From: Lobulomyces angularis
Lineage: Eukaryota > Chytridiomycota > Chytridiomycetes > Lobulomycetales > Lobulomycetaceae
DNA length: 49,782 bases
Assembly: GCA_027604685.1 (NCBI GenBank)
Contig: JADHYX010000145.1
Location: forward strand, 1 to 49,782
Reading direction: 5' to 3'
The notes beneath the pieces were generated by a model, which saw only the letters and a program-made list of their open reading frames with translations, did no database searches and was not told the DNA's origin. A program made the position numbers and the translations under genes. The number at the start of each line of letters is the position of its first letter. The stretch's first letter is position 1. This document shows positions 35,314-47,037 of this stretch, in pieces.

Positions 35314-38300
35314 TTAGAAAAAAAAACTTTTTAATATTATAATTTTTATTCTTTTCAAGATTCTTCTTTGATTGGCTGGTTGTTTTAAATAATTAATAAT
35401 CTTATAACCTAAATTTTTTAATGTAACTCCTTTAAAGCTTAACATTAAAAAAGTTGAAAAGAAAAGATTAGATTTTTTATCTGTATCATCTTTTTTATCT
35501 GTATCATCTTTTTTATCTGTATCAGATGTAGAACAAGGATCAGAATTTTTACCCAAAACATCCCCAACATTAGCAGCAGGATTACTAGTATCAATTTCAG
35601 AAGTAGAAGCCTTAGGAGTAGCAGGATTACTAGTACCAATTTCAGAAGTAGAAGCCTTAGGAGTAGCAGGAGAATCATCAGTATCTTCTGTCATTATTTC
35701 ATCAATATCAATATAGTCTGAAATGAACTCTTTAATCGACTTAGCAAGTGAGTCTTTAATCCGTTCGTAAAATGTCTCACTTCCTGGTAAGTGAAGCTCA
35801 TTATAATTACTTTCAGTAGGAGCTTCAGTAGGAGCTTCAGTAGGAGCTTCAGTAGTGTTAATTATAGTTTCAGGAGAAGTAGAACTATCAACAGAAGCAT
35901 CATTATTAATATTAGTAGCATCATTATCTTCACTAGTTTCAGGAGAAGGAGTTTCAGGAGAAGGAGTTTCAGGAGAAGTAGGGAAAAACCCCCAAAAACC
36001 ACCCATAACATAATTAGGTTCACCATCTGAACTATATAATTCCTCTTCACTATATAATTCCTCTGAATTACTCTAAGATGGAGAAGAACCCGGAACAGAA
36101 AAAGTACCACGTGTCGAATTAGATTCCTAATCAGAAACATCATTTAAATCAAGATCAGATTCTCTTTCCATAGTATCTAGTCTGTTACCCTGTGCAACTG
36201 GAAAATTATTATTTAATCCCGCAGGAATATCATTTGGTAATGCATTAGGATCACGTACCAATGGATCTTGATTTTGAAGTGAAGAATGTAAATTATTTGA
36301 AGAAGAGCCTTCTGTATTATTATCAGAAATCTATGAGTTATCCGAATTATTATTATTAGATGAAGCATCATCATTAGATTCTTTATCACTATCATTATTT
36401 CTAGAAAAGGAGTCATCATCATTAGATTTATGTCTTTTATTAGGATAGTCACAATTCAAAGAAATAGATACACCAAAACTATATAAAAATTCAATAGAAA
36501 TAACAGAAAAAATACCTAAAAAAATTAATAGTGCAGCAATAATAATAAAGGCATTATCTGTTAATCTACCAGAATTAGTTTCAATTTTTGAAGATGTATT
36601 ATTAAATAAATTAACCTATCCTCCTGGTCCTACAATTTCAACAATACCTCTATCCCAATATCTAAGTATAATATTAGATAATTTAAGTACATTAACTATA
36701 ATCCAATGATTATAAATATTAAAATGGCTAATTGTAAGTGCACTATAACCAATATTTTTTTTTAAAGTTAATTTATTAGATAAATTAAATGGAGAGAAAG
36801 ATTTATAATTAAGACCAGGATTTGTATTAAAAGAATTAGCCGATTTAATTAAATCTTTATGTGTAGAATAATTATTAAGAAGAAAATTAGAAGAGAAAGG
36901 TGAAATTTTAAGAAGAACTATAAAAGTAAAAAGAATAATAATTAATGGTAAAGATTTCAAAATATTATGTAATGTAAGAATATTATTATAAAAATAATAC
37001 ATATTTGAATTATAATAATGTTGATTTAAAGTATTATAATCATTAATAGATATTTGATTCTAAGTAGAATCAAAAAGAGTAGAAGATGACTAATCAAGAT
37101 TATCCTAATTATGAGAAGAAATAGGAGAGATATTAATAGAATAGTCCTAGAAATCATTAGATTCAATAATAGAATTATCATCTAATAAGAAAGAATTATA
37201 AGAAATTAAATCATAAAGAGAATAGAATAAATTATTAAATATTTCATTATTAATATTCAAATGATAATAATTCAAATTAGAATTATAAGAAAAGAAATTA
37301 AAGATAGATTGAATATTAATATGAAAGAAATTGTATAAAGAATTATAAGAAAAGAAATTAAAAATACTAAGATCAGACAAAGATAAATTATGCTAAAAGG
37401 TTTCTATAGAATAAAGAATAGATCCATCGAAAATAGCAACATTATTAGGATGAATAAAGATAGCATTCATAAAAATAGTAGATCCCCATACAATAAAACT
37501 AATTTGAGCAAAAAATCCAAAGAAAACAGCACCTAAAGTTAAAAGAAAAAGAGGAATGGTCATTAAATAATCCGGATCTTTAATATTATCCTTCTAAAGT
37601 AAAGTATAAGGATAATTAGGTCTAGAATTAAATGCAAAAATAATCTATCTAACAGAATAAATAGCAGAAAGAACAGCTGCCATAATAGCAAAAATATATG
37701 CAATATATCTAGTGTAATTTTTAGGGGCCTAAGATAATTCCAAAATAAAATCTTTAGAATAGAAACCAGTCATAAATGGGAATGCCATAAGACTCTAACT
37801 ACCCTAAAGAATACCTGCGTAACTAAAAGGTAGAAATAAATTCTAACCTCCCATTTTTCGAAGATCTTGCTCATCAGCAATAGCGTGTATTACAGCTCCG
37901 GCTGATAAAAATAAGAGTGCTTTAAAAAATGCATGATTAACAAGATGAAATAAACTAAGATTATATTGACTTAAACCACAAGCTATAACCATGTAACCCA
38001 ATTGACTAGTAGTAGAATATGCAATAACACGTTTTAAATCATATTCCTATATACCACATGCAGCACCCTACAAAGCACTTATACCTCCTATCCATGTTAT
38101 CTATAACTAACTATCAGAACTCCATTCCAACTATGGACTCTATCTAATCTACTAATAAATACCAGCAGTTACCCAATAATGTTATCGTATAAGCTCTTTA
38201 TCCTATACTTCCACCTATTACTAGATGGTTCAGACTATGTCATAATCAGTATCCGCTCTTATTTTAGATACTTGATTTAGGGATTTCGTGGATAGTTTAT

Positions 38301-39869
38301 TGTTTGACAGTACTCACTATCTAGTCGTTGAACGTTTCTATATTATAGATTTATGTCAATATAGACTTCGCTGCAAATTGTCCTCAGCTTAACCCGGTGG
38401 GAGTTCCTTGCAATTAACCCAATTTTCAATTTAATCTCCATCATAAATATAATAAAAAATTGCATTTAAGAGAGCTAAGATTAAATTGCCACTATAATTT
38501 TAATATCTTATTAATGTTCTTATAAAACAATTTTGTATGTATGCCTTTTAGAATTATTATTGTTCAGTCGTGATAAAATGTAGATAAATATAATGCTCCC
38601 AATTATATATAGTAATGGAATAAATTCCTACAAATATATAGCATTTATGAGACAATATATATTGAGGTTTTAAACAATTTATAGAGGGAGTATAATTGAA
38701 ACAAAATGTTCCATCAGATGTTGTAAATCCTGCAACCCAATAATAATTTATAAGTTTGTTAATAAAAATATATGCAATATATAGAATAACTAAACAGCAT
38801 TTTAGTAAAACCACTTCCTAAATAGTTAATTATAAATCCTTATATATTTGTAATGAGATAATTGTATCATAAAAAAGCACTAAAATATAGCATTTAGCTA
38901 CAATATATAGAGATTATGTATTAGATAAAAATACTATCTCAAAAATTGGTGAATTGCTTTACATAAATGCTATATTTATAATTGACAACACATACTGTAT
39001 ATATCTATAAGAGATATATAGCTCTGATACTAAAAGAACCATAACCTGTTATTCCTAAATAAACATTTTTATTGATTTTACTTTATAAGAACATAATTTA
39101 AAGCATTAATATATCTAATGGTAGCGGCATGTATTAAAGCAGAAACTGGTGTAGGACCCTCCATAGCAGATGCAAGCCATGCAGAAAGACCTACTTGAGC
39201 ACTTTTAGCAGCTGCACCTATCTAAAATAAAATAGAAATAATGAAAATAATATCAATATTGATATATAATCCCATACTCTAAATATTAGAAAATGATACA
39301 TCACCTGTAACACAAATTGTAGTAATTATCCCTAATGTCTAACCCCAATCACCTACTCTATTTAATAAAAAGGCTTTCTAAGCTGCCATATTAGCAGCTA
39401 TTCTAGTAAACCAAAAATTAATAAGCTAATATGAGGCCTAGCCTACTCCTTCCCAACCTACAAACTATACCTATAGATTATCACCTAATATAAGTATAAG
39501 CATAAAAAAAGTAAAAAGAGATAAATAAGAAAAAAAACGTGATTTATGAGGATCTGCTGACATGTAACTCAATGAATACTATTGAACCTAAGCTGATACA
39601 GATAAAACTGGTATCAACATAGCAGCAGTTAAACTATCAAATACTAATCCCCATTCCACACTTAACTAATTACTTGTTATTATCCAATCCATTATTATCT
39701 AAGATACCGCCGATCCTCCTAACCCAACTTCAATCCAAATTATTATACCCTACTAGGCTGTTATCATCATTATTATTGTACTCTAAATAGGTCCTATTTT
39801 AGAACCACATTTTCTATTTATACTAAACTATGCACCAAACTAAGGCAAACACTATATTATTAAATACAT
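35314..39869 (-). CDS. nad5: NADH dehydrogenase subunit 5, two exons, with long C-terminal extension
   Basis: Proton-pumping membrane subunit of complex I. Join of 39869-39118 and 38173-35314, giving about 1,203 residues where 600-670 is usual. The start ATG gives MYLIILCLPLFGA. Exon 1 includes [20 protein letters not shown] and [13 protein letters not shown]; exon 2 includes [53 protein letters not shown] and [14 protein letters not shown]. Many leucines are TAG. At about 37390-36960 a hydrophilic Asn/Ser/Tyr-rich insert with repeated NFFSYNS interrupts the usual C-terminal part. After the last membrane helix ([20 protein letters not shown]) the frame stays open for about 400 more codons: acidic and Ser-rich, then [25 protein letters not shown], two [13 protein letters not shown] units, DTDKK three times, and a basic end before TAA at 35314. 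No lesion found in either exon. Confidence 0.93.
38174..39117 (-). other. group I intron in nad5
   Basis: A 944-nt intron splitting the ATG codon of HAATM-VTAGIYLL: exon 1 ends in T (39118), the intron ends in G (38174). The core is clear on the minus strand: GTTCAACGACTAGA (R, near 38319-38333), ACATAGTCTGA (S, near 38231) and AATTGCAAGGAACTCCC with GGGTTAAGCTGAGGAC for P4-P6. Splicing by these bases restores the conserved protein exactly. Confidence 0.92.
38557..38830 (-). pseudogene. LAGLIDADG endonuclease remnant in nad5 intron
   Basis: The frame reads [20 protein letters not shown], the first LAGLIDADG helix and following strand, and ILSHKCYIF, then ends at a TAA after about 85 codons, where a full enzyme needs about 200-300. 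No second motif follows. It is a decayed homing endonuclease; the intron must now splice without it. Confidence 0.8.
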
Positions 39870-40211
39870 TTTATTATTTTTTTTTGATACTAAATATATA
39901 ATTTTTTCTATATATTATGATATAATTCTTATTTTCTCTCTTATTATTTGGATCTCTATTTAAAATGCCGTATAAAAATTGGCATATATGCATTTATTAT
40001 GTTTTAAATTAGGTAACATTTATTAATAAATACCATTACTCTCCTATTCATTTTACGTGCATTATATATTTAATGACGCATTATTCCATCTATTAACCAT
40101 TCATATGAATAAGATATCAGTGCTATAATTAGCTCTAGTATAATACTATAATATCTAACATAATATTGAAATAATGATAAAGAGAACCATAGGACCCAAC
40201 TATTTATATTA

Positions 40212-40271
40212 AGCCTGATTGCGCATTTTTATAGCTGTTAATTGCGCGCATTAAAATAGCGCGCAAGCTGG
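40212..40271. repeat. GC-rich double-hairpin element, full copy, reverse orientation
   Basis: GCGCATTTTTATAGCTGTTA, ATTGCGCGC, ATTAAAATA, GCGCGCAAGCTGG. It is the reverse complement of the 4516 element over almost its full length, with an extra base or two of flank kept (GCTGG for CCAGC at 23803). Confidence 0.85.
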
Positions 40272-41996
40272 TTCAATTAATTACTAAGCTTATTTTTTGG
40301 TGGCACTTATAAATTAATCGATAGTATTAAAATATAATTGTGGTATTTTTTTTTAATTAAGTATAATAAAGTTATTATCTCTCTAGTTATATATTATCAC
40401 CTAAGTAACTTTAGAGTAAACAGATGATAGAAGAGCGTGGAAATGTTTTCCTCCCCCATCTGCTCGTCTTAGATAACTCCACTAACTTTTTTGATGATTA
40501 TATTTGACATGTGTTTAATTCGTTATCTCATTATTGTAATAATATGCCTCGTTTAATTCTATACTGAAATTAGGTTTTTTTTATTCGTTCATTGCTTTGT
40601 TTTACTTAATTATACCAGATTTTTAATGTTGTGTAATTCCGCAAAAACTTGTATGAGTTTTTAACTCCGATAGCATTAGCTAATGTTATAATGGGGGGAC
40701 TATACAACGCCATGGGTTATTATTGTGTACAGATTCTTACTCTATTCCATAAATTGTATATTTTATTAATGTACATATGATTTATAGTGTACATTACGAT
40801 TTAATACCTAGGATTTATATTCAACAAAATCTCTAATAATGCCGATCATCAAAAAAGATACAAAAATCAGCGCTAAAGCTTTAACACCTATGACCGGATA
40901 CTAAAAAAAATGGAATTACTCAACCAATAAGTAACTCTAAATTGAATTATTTTTATTGTTTGTTGTATACATTACCGGCTTTAAAGTACTAAATTAAAAT
41001 TTTTATAAGTATCTCGATTGTGTTGAGAAAGATAAAATAATCTTACAGTTTATCCTTGTTGTCGTCTTAAAAAAATGCTAAATCGAATACCAATTTATAA
41101 CCGCAATTTTAACAAAAGTATCTTATTTACCTATACAAAATGAAGGGATCATATAAGGTTCCACAGAGATATATTTTTGCTTCAAATGTCCGACCGGAAA
41201 CTGTTTTATTGTTTAATATTCTCTCTTGTTTATATTGGCAAACTCAGGGCCTATACTAAGGTAGCAATAACAACATGTCGCATAAAGTGTAAGTTATTAT
41301 TGTGACTATGATTATAAACTGTATTATGGAGGAGGATAAAATGCTTTATCAAAAATGCTTAGGATTATATCTATTATTAGAATTACCAGTACTGTAGGTT
41401 TAAGTTCATCATTACATTCCTCATTTATAAATGAAGACAATGGTAAAATATGATAGCAATATGATACAAAAGAGAAAATGCAATTATAAAAATATAAACA
41501 GAGTGATCATAGCACAAAGGGAATAACTACAAAGATAGATTGTTAAAAAGTTTATTATACTCAATCCTAAAACTATTAAAAAATCCTTATTAACCAAGGG
41601 ATACACTAAAGGGCTTATAAGTTCGACTTTATCACTTTAGGGCCCCCCCCTATTAACGAGTTAATAATTCAAACAAAAAAGAAATATTGACAAACAATAA
41701 TTTTAACCATTTAAACTATTAGTATAAGAATATTTGACTCTAAATTATATAACTTCGGTATTAATTATCCCTTATAAGCATTTATCCGGTAATAAGGGCA
41801 TGGCGGGACCCGAGTTAAAAAATTAAATATCAATAAACAATATGATATTTAATGGAATAAAAAATTAGGAAAGATAAATATTAAATACTCACTAGTAGGA
41901 CTTATTTATTATATTTAAACCTTAAATGCTTACAATTAACTTTATCTAGATTTAATATAGATATTTATAGCATAGGCTGGTGAAATTGTCACCAAC

Positions 41997-42007
41997 GCGT
42001 AGCCGGT
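41997..42007 (+). repeat. short dispersed repeat GCGTAGCCGGT
   Basis: Plus-orientation copy of the second GC-rich family. Confidence 0.75.
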
Positions 42008-43160
42008 TAAGATATTGTGGATCAAAAATTATAACCATAGTCAGAGGTGTATAGTTTTTTGGAATAGTTATTGGTAATTAGGTTATTCTATTACCATGTA
42101 GTTATGTTTATACTTATTTTATTAAGTAAAAACATAATATTCCTTATGTATATTACCTTATATTTATAACTATTACTCTTAATGCATTAAATACAATATA
42201 GGTATTTATAATTGATCAGACTAACATTAAATATTAACTTACCAGAGGTTATATGTATAAATATTAGTTACATCTATATAGACAGGTAAATAAGATTTAA
42301 TTTATCAAAAATACATATTAAATTGCTTTAGTCTATATTACTAGTATTGGTCCTCCCTAGTATATACCAAAAAGGAATTACCAGTAATATTTTAAGCAAT
42401 TATTCCGATTAATGAGGCACCAGTTATACTCCTCCAAGAACTCCATATAAATTTATATGTTCTTATTAGGTAAAATTGATTAAAAATGTCTAAATTTTAA
42501 GGGGGTTAACATTTGTAGTAATATTAATAATCGGTTTAGTTTATGAGTTATAAAGTGGATTAATAGATTTTGATAATGTATAAAATCGGAATAAAGATAA
42601 TAGTTTCATACGGGTTAAATTACCATTAAGGATAGGTTCAATAACATAATGTAGAGGATTGCAAATATTAAGAATTCACGACCTAAAGGAAGATAGTTAA
42701 AAGGTATAACAAGGAACTCCAAACTCCTAGTTAAGAGTTAAAATTACTTACTAATAATGGAAAATAAAGGTACAAATCCTTATAAAGTATAGTAATAGGT
42801 ATAGATATAATTTGGCAAAATGTATATAAAAATACACGAATAATAATATTAATTTATTTTTATTCATCAATATAGTAGGGTAAATATATCATATTTATAA
42901 CATTTATACTCAATATAGCGAATGAAAATTGATCATATTTATAAATTTATAATGGTTTATGGGTGGGAATAAATAGTATAAATGTTATACTATTATTAGC
43001 AAGTACTTTATTATGTTATAAATACATGGTTAGCATTGACTTAAAATTATAGGGATTATAACAGTAAGATGCTAAAGATAATAAAATTAGGAATTACAAA
43101 GTTATTTATATATTGACAGCAATGAGTAAAGAAGGACAATCAGCAGGATTAAAATATTAA

Positions 43161-43175
43161 ATTACCGGCTACGCC
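43161..43175 (-). repeat. short dispersed repeat supplying the atp6 stop codon
   Basis: ATTACCGGCTACGCC. On the minus strand, GGCGTAGCCGGTAAT encodes the last atp6 residues (R-S-R) and TAA, so the repeat became part of the gene. Confidence 0.75.
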
Positions 43176-44217
43176 ATTGGTAACTTAATCCTAGCATAAT
43201 AACAATGCTTAAAAATATAAAGGACAAATATATAAAAGGATTAGTCTAATCTTTAAAAGTAATACATGTAATAAAAGTAAAAATGTAAGCTTGTAAATAT
43301 GCAATAAGAAGTTCTAAAGAAAGAAATAAAATTAAAATAGCAATAGGTATAATCAAAATAACTAGAGAGGTACCATTAAGATAAGCTATCCAGATAAAAC
43401 TTATAATTACTTTAACTAAAATATGTCCAGTAATCATATTAATAGCCTATCGCAAACCTAGACTTAAAGTTTTAGTAAAAAATGCCTAAATTTCTAAAGC
43501 TATCATCGGGAATACCTAACCTATAGGAATACCTACTGGTAAGAAAAAAGCAAATAAATAAAATTTATGTGTAATAAAACCCTAAATTAGAACACCAATC
43601 AACATTGTAAATGCAAGAGACTAAGTCATTACAATTTCTACAGTTGGAGTTGAACTATATGGGATCATACCAATTAAATTACTAAATAAAATAATATGAA
43701 ATAAAGTATAAATTAATGGTAAATAAACTGTACTCATATATGAATCTACTATCTAAAGTAAGGATCTAAATTGAGATTCATGAGTCACACCAAATGTACT
43801 TGGTACTAAAGTATTATAACTTCTTGTTCCATAAAATACAAGAAAAACACTAAACTAACCAGCAATTATTAAATAACCCATTGTATTTGGTAATGAAAAA
43901 TAAAAAGTAATAAGTGGGAAAATATCAAATTGTTCCATAGGTGAAAATAGTGTAATTCCTAAAATGTTATATAACTAAGGGCTTTCACCAGAAATATTAT
44001 TTAATAATGCACTTTCTCCGGAGATATTATTTAATAATGCACTTTCACCAGAAATGTTGTATAATAGAGGGCTTTCACCAGAAATATTAGTTAACTATGG
44101 GTTTTCACCAGAAATATTGTATAATAATTCTAACTAACATAATGAACCCTAAACGCAAAAAAAACAAAGTACGCGCCAGCTTATTTTTCTGAAAAAACGT
44201 GAAGTAAAAAATTTCAT
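43162..44217 (-). CDS. atp6: ATP synthase subunit a, with N-terminal peptide repeats
   Basis: Membrane subunit of the ATP synthase proton channel. The conserved part reads SPMEQFDIFPL, LPLIYTLFHIILFSNLIGMI, PYSSTPTVEIV, LPVGIPIGL, TKTLSLGLRLAINMITGHIL (with the essential Arg) and LSLELLIAYLQAYIFTFITC. Leucines in GLR and elsewhere include TAG. An ATG at 44215-44217 would give about 351 residues, roughly 90 more than usual. The extra N-terminus holds six copies of a 10-11 residue unit like NISGESPLLY. An alternative start is the ATG of SPMEQF. The normal end (around FKD) is a TAG leucine here, so the frame runs about 27 codons further and stops at a TAA that lies in a dispersed GC repeat (43161-43175). 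Confidence 0.93.
43922..44135 (-). repeat. tandem repeats encoding the atp6 N-terminal peptide
   Basis: Six degenerate 30-33 bp units, each with TTTCACCAGAAAT or TTTCTCCGGAGAT on the plus strand. They code NISGE(S/N) followed by PLLY, PLLT or ALLN; the unit nearest the conserved part has drifted to NILGIT. Variation between units is partly synonymous, which suggests the repeats have been kept in frame. Confidence 0.85.
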
Positions 44218-44418
44218 TGAAATTATAAATGCCTTAATGTGACTCATAATATAGTAAATATATCATGGGGATAAAAAATATTGGGCACAATAAATATATT
44301 TTAGTATTTATTAGGTAAATTAACCTTCAGCATTAAAAATGTATTCCAGTTATTATTTAAAATAGGAGAAAGGGACATAGAGAATATATCATAAATATAT
44401 TAGAAATATGGATAAAAC

Positions 44419-44454
44419 TAAAAAGCAATTAAGTAATAAGGATTTAATAAATAG
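44419..44454 (+). repeat. 36-bp inverted repeat, arm 1
   Basis: Contains AAGCAATTAAGTAATAAGG; perfect inverse copy at 45166-45201. Confidence 0.9.
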
Positions 44455-45100
44455 ATGTATCCATGAAGCGGATAAGCATTAAAACAATTAATAGAGTACA
44501 TTAATAGAGTAAGGAAGGCATATAAAAAGAAGTAGCAAAATAGGAACATAAAACATATATATCCAAAGGACATCCTAATAAGTATGCTGAACTCCTATGC
44601 GCATTCATTATTAACGAAAAAAGGGATAATATGAACATAAATATCGATCCATAAAAAAGCAAATAAGAAAAGAAGCATATAAAAAAGAAGTAACAATAGC
44701 AAAATTATTGTAAGTAAAATATATAATAAATTTGTCCGATGAAATGCCTATGCTTTTATGGTAATAAAATGAATAAAATTATAAAATAATAATACACTGT
44801 CTTTAAAGAGTTGTAAAAATATTTAATCGTATGCGCATATATATATACCGATATTAATATAAGTTTTAATCGTTTAATTAATGGTTTTTAAGTCGGGCTA
44901 TATTTTATACTGTTTTTATACATAGAATAATAAGGATGATAAATATTACTACTAGTGATGAAGCATATAGAACATTATGAAGACATAAAAAAAGGACATG
45001 TCCGGAAATAATTAAACATAAAGAAAATGAAACTATCCAAAAATGAATAAGTAAGTTCTAAATTTAAGTATTAATAAAAGGGTGACATTATTATATAACC

Positions 45101-45143
45101 ATAATGCACTTTCAGTATATAAACCCTAAATTAGAACACCAAT
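45101..45143 (-). pseudogene. atp6-derived scraps
   Basis: 45121-45143 is identical (23 bp) to 43577-43599 in the body of atp6. 45101-45114 is identical (14 bp) to 44034-44047 in its N-terminal repeats. Two separated atp6 pieces now sit 6 bp apart, a sign of recombination or template switching. Confidence 0.75.
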
Positions 45144-45165
45144 GTTTAAATATTAATTATAATTG

Positions 45166-45201
45166 CTATTTATTAAATCCTTATTACTTAATTGCTTTTT
45201 A
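45166..45201 (-). repeat. 36-bp inverted repeat, arm 2
   Basis: Perfect inverse copy of 44419-44454. The enclosed 711 bp could invert by recombination. Confidence 0.9.
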
Positions 45202-45576
45202 TAATCTCATAAAGAAGTAAATGTAACATAATGAAATACTTATGACGTATTCATAAAAGATGCACAATAATATTGACATAAAATAGATGAATACTCATAT
45301 CAGAATTATAACAAAAATTGTAATGTATTGATGGGTTAGTGCAAATGCATAATGAAAATGTATTATGAAAGCCAAATTGAAACATCTTGATAAAACATCG
45401 AGATAAAAAGGAGAAACTAATAAATTACAAGTGAAAATACATTATAAAAACATATATAAAATTACATTAATAGAAAATATTTTATAATTAGGGATACAAA
45501 AAACTCAATAAAAACATAATATATTGAGTATAAAATAAACTCGTATAACAATGATCCAATAATAAAAAGCAATATT

Positions 45577-45647
45577 GAGAGAACAAGGATTCGAACCTTG
45601 AGCATTTAGTGTGTAAAACCAAAGGACTACCATTAGACGATACTCTC
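45577..45647 (-). tRNA. trnV: tRNA-Val (UAC)
   Basis: 71 nt on the minus strand. Acceptor GAGAGTA pairs with TTCTCTC except for one T-T mismatch. The T arm CAAGG-TTCGAAT-CCTTG is perfect. The anticodon stem TTGGT/ACTAA (one G-T pair) encloses loop TTTACAC with anticodon TAC. The D arm contains the usual TAATGGTAG but its stem is weak (GTC facing GTC). Mismatched stems are common in chytrid mitochondrial tRNAs, some of which are edited. No other tRNA was found by eye in the window. Confidence 0.85.
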
Positions 45648-46059
45648 TAGTAATATAATTCGAGCAAGAAGCAAAATAGAATAACCATATTTATATAAAT
45701 GAGGGATAGAACTTAAACAAATAATATTATGATAAAGGCCATTAATTTATGATGCGCATATGAATAAATATCTATTAGTCACTTTGTATAATCGAACTAT
45801 GCTAAAAATATTATACTTCGTGATAAATGAGATATAATAAAGTTATTTAATATTAACATTTAGATAGGATATAAAATAATGTTTTAATATTATACTAAAT
45901 AATATAATGAGTAAATAATAAAAAGCAATGAATACTGTTAATATCACTAAAATATTCGAGATTTACGAGCTAAATATGAGAAAGGGGGGGGTAAATCCTA
46001 ATGAGATATCTTAATAACTTTAAGATAATTAGCAGTTTAAAGAGCACTAGTTAATATCG
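45648..46059. other. spacer between trnV and the nad2-like fragment
   Basis: About 400 nt, AT-rich, with a G-run at 45984-45991. Nothing recognised. Confidence 0.5.
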
Positions 46060-46560
46060 CAATAATCACTAACCAATAATAACTAATATTAAATTATTAA
46101 TGCTGTAGCAAAAAACCAGCGAGGAATAATGAAAAAGCTAAAACTATTGATTAAAATAGACCACCTAATTGATTTATCTATAATACTTCTCTATTACCAT
46201 CAATTAGCTTATCAGATTACTTATATATAAAGCATAAGGAGTTAAACCGTATAAAATATAGAACTATCCTAATAACCACATCATTAATCCCATATTCGTA
46301 AGCTAAAAATTGGCTTTAAACTCCTAATTCCACTGCACCTACTATTAAAGATCACTTCCCATAAATATTTGATTTACTCCACCGTCGATATTTATGGATA
46401 TAATTCTAATATTTATAATGCTATTTTTGGTATCTAACCATATTGTTACTTATGTCACCTATCCATCATATAAATAAGGTACCCAATAATGAAGCTAAAT
46501 AAAATGTTTATAATTAAGTCTACTAGAATATATCTTCATAATTTGTATAAACAGTTAATC
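46060..46560 (-). pseudogene. decayed nad2-like fragment
   Basis: Minus-strand frames recall NADH dehydrogenase subunit 2: HYWVPYLYDGLVT (nad2 usually has FHFWVPDVYEGAPT), then TNMGLMMWLLGLFYILYG (TAG as leucine), and INQLGGLF..SIVLAFSLFLAGFF (compare LxGLF...P.LA.SL....LAG...L.GF). The pieces are in the order expected of nad2 but in shifting frames with TAA/TGA codons between them. Probably a relic of a resident-type nad2, given UAG=Leu. The full gene is not in the window. Confidence 0.5.
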
Positions 46561-47022
46561 CATATATTAAAGCTATATCTAAGTATATTGTCGCACTAAA
46601 AATATTGAAGCATTAATAAAACAATGAAGCATAAAATACAGATGAAGCACTTTAACTATTCATTACTACTCACATAAGTGATATGAGAAATTATTACCAA
46701 AAGTTATCTATAAGTGATTACTATTTATGAAATATACCCTTACTCATTATTAATAAAGATCTCAGCATTTAACATCTATCCCTATTTAGTACAAAATATA
46801 TCTCATTCGTTTATTTAACATATTCCATATTGCCTAACTACCATGTAAATGTATATGCTAATTATCCTTCCCATTTATTTACATTTTTATCGTGCGTTAT
46901 CTAAAAAGCTACAGAAATACTCATTGATATATACCATCCTCAATACCTTATTCAACACTCGTCACCGCTTATATAGAGGAACTGTCAGCCAACTCTCTAG
47001 TTATCTCCGGTCTCAAAACTAA

Positions 47023-47037
47023 ATTACCGGCTACGCC
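47023..47037 (-). repeat. short dispersed repeat ATTACCGGCTACGCC
   Basis: Identical to the copy at the atp6 stop (43161-43175). Confidence 0.8.

Larger units (their letters stand above)
39870..43161. other. AT-rich spacer between atp6 and nad5
   Basis: About 3.3 kb, no supported gene. Contains a full reverse-orientation GC element (40212-40271), one short GC repeat (41997), a GGCCCCCCCC run at 41640, and possible degraded motifs. Since both flanking genes lie on the minus strand, this would be transcribed if they share a transcript. Confidence 0.5.
44218..45576. other. spacer upstream of atp6 with atp6 scraps and an inverted repeat
   Basis: Contains a 36-bp inverted repeat (44419-44454 and 45166-45201), two pieces copied from atp6 (45101-45114 and 45121-45143), and a coding-like tract near 44530-44640 (HPNKYAELLCAFIINEKRDN) interrupted by stops. 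No intact gene. Confidence 0.5.

Noticed and set aside
35445..36143. Additional open frames overlapping the nad5 tail on both strands
   Set aside because: They are shadows of the repetitive coding sequence in other frames.
46590..46640. Minus-strand segment resembling a membrane helix of an ion-transport subunit
   Set aside because: Only about 15 residues, next to stops; not enough to support a call.
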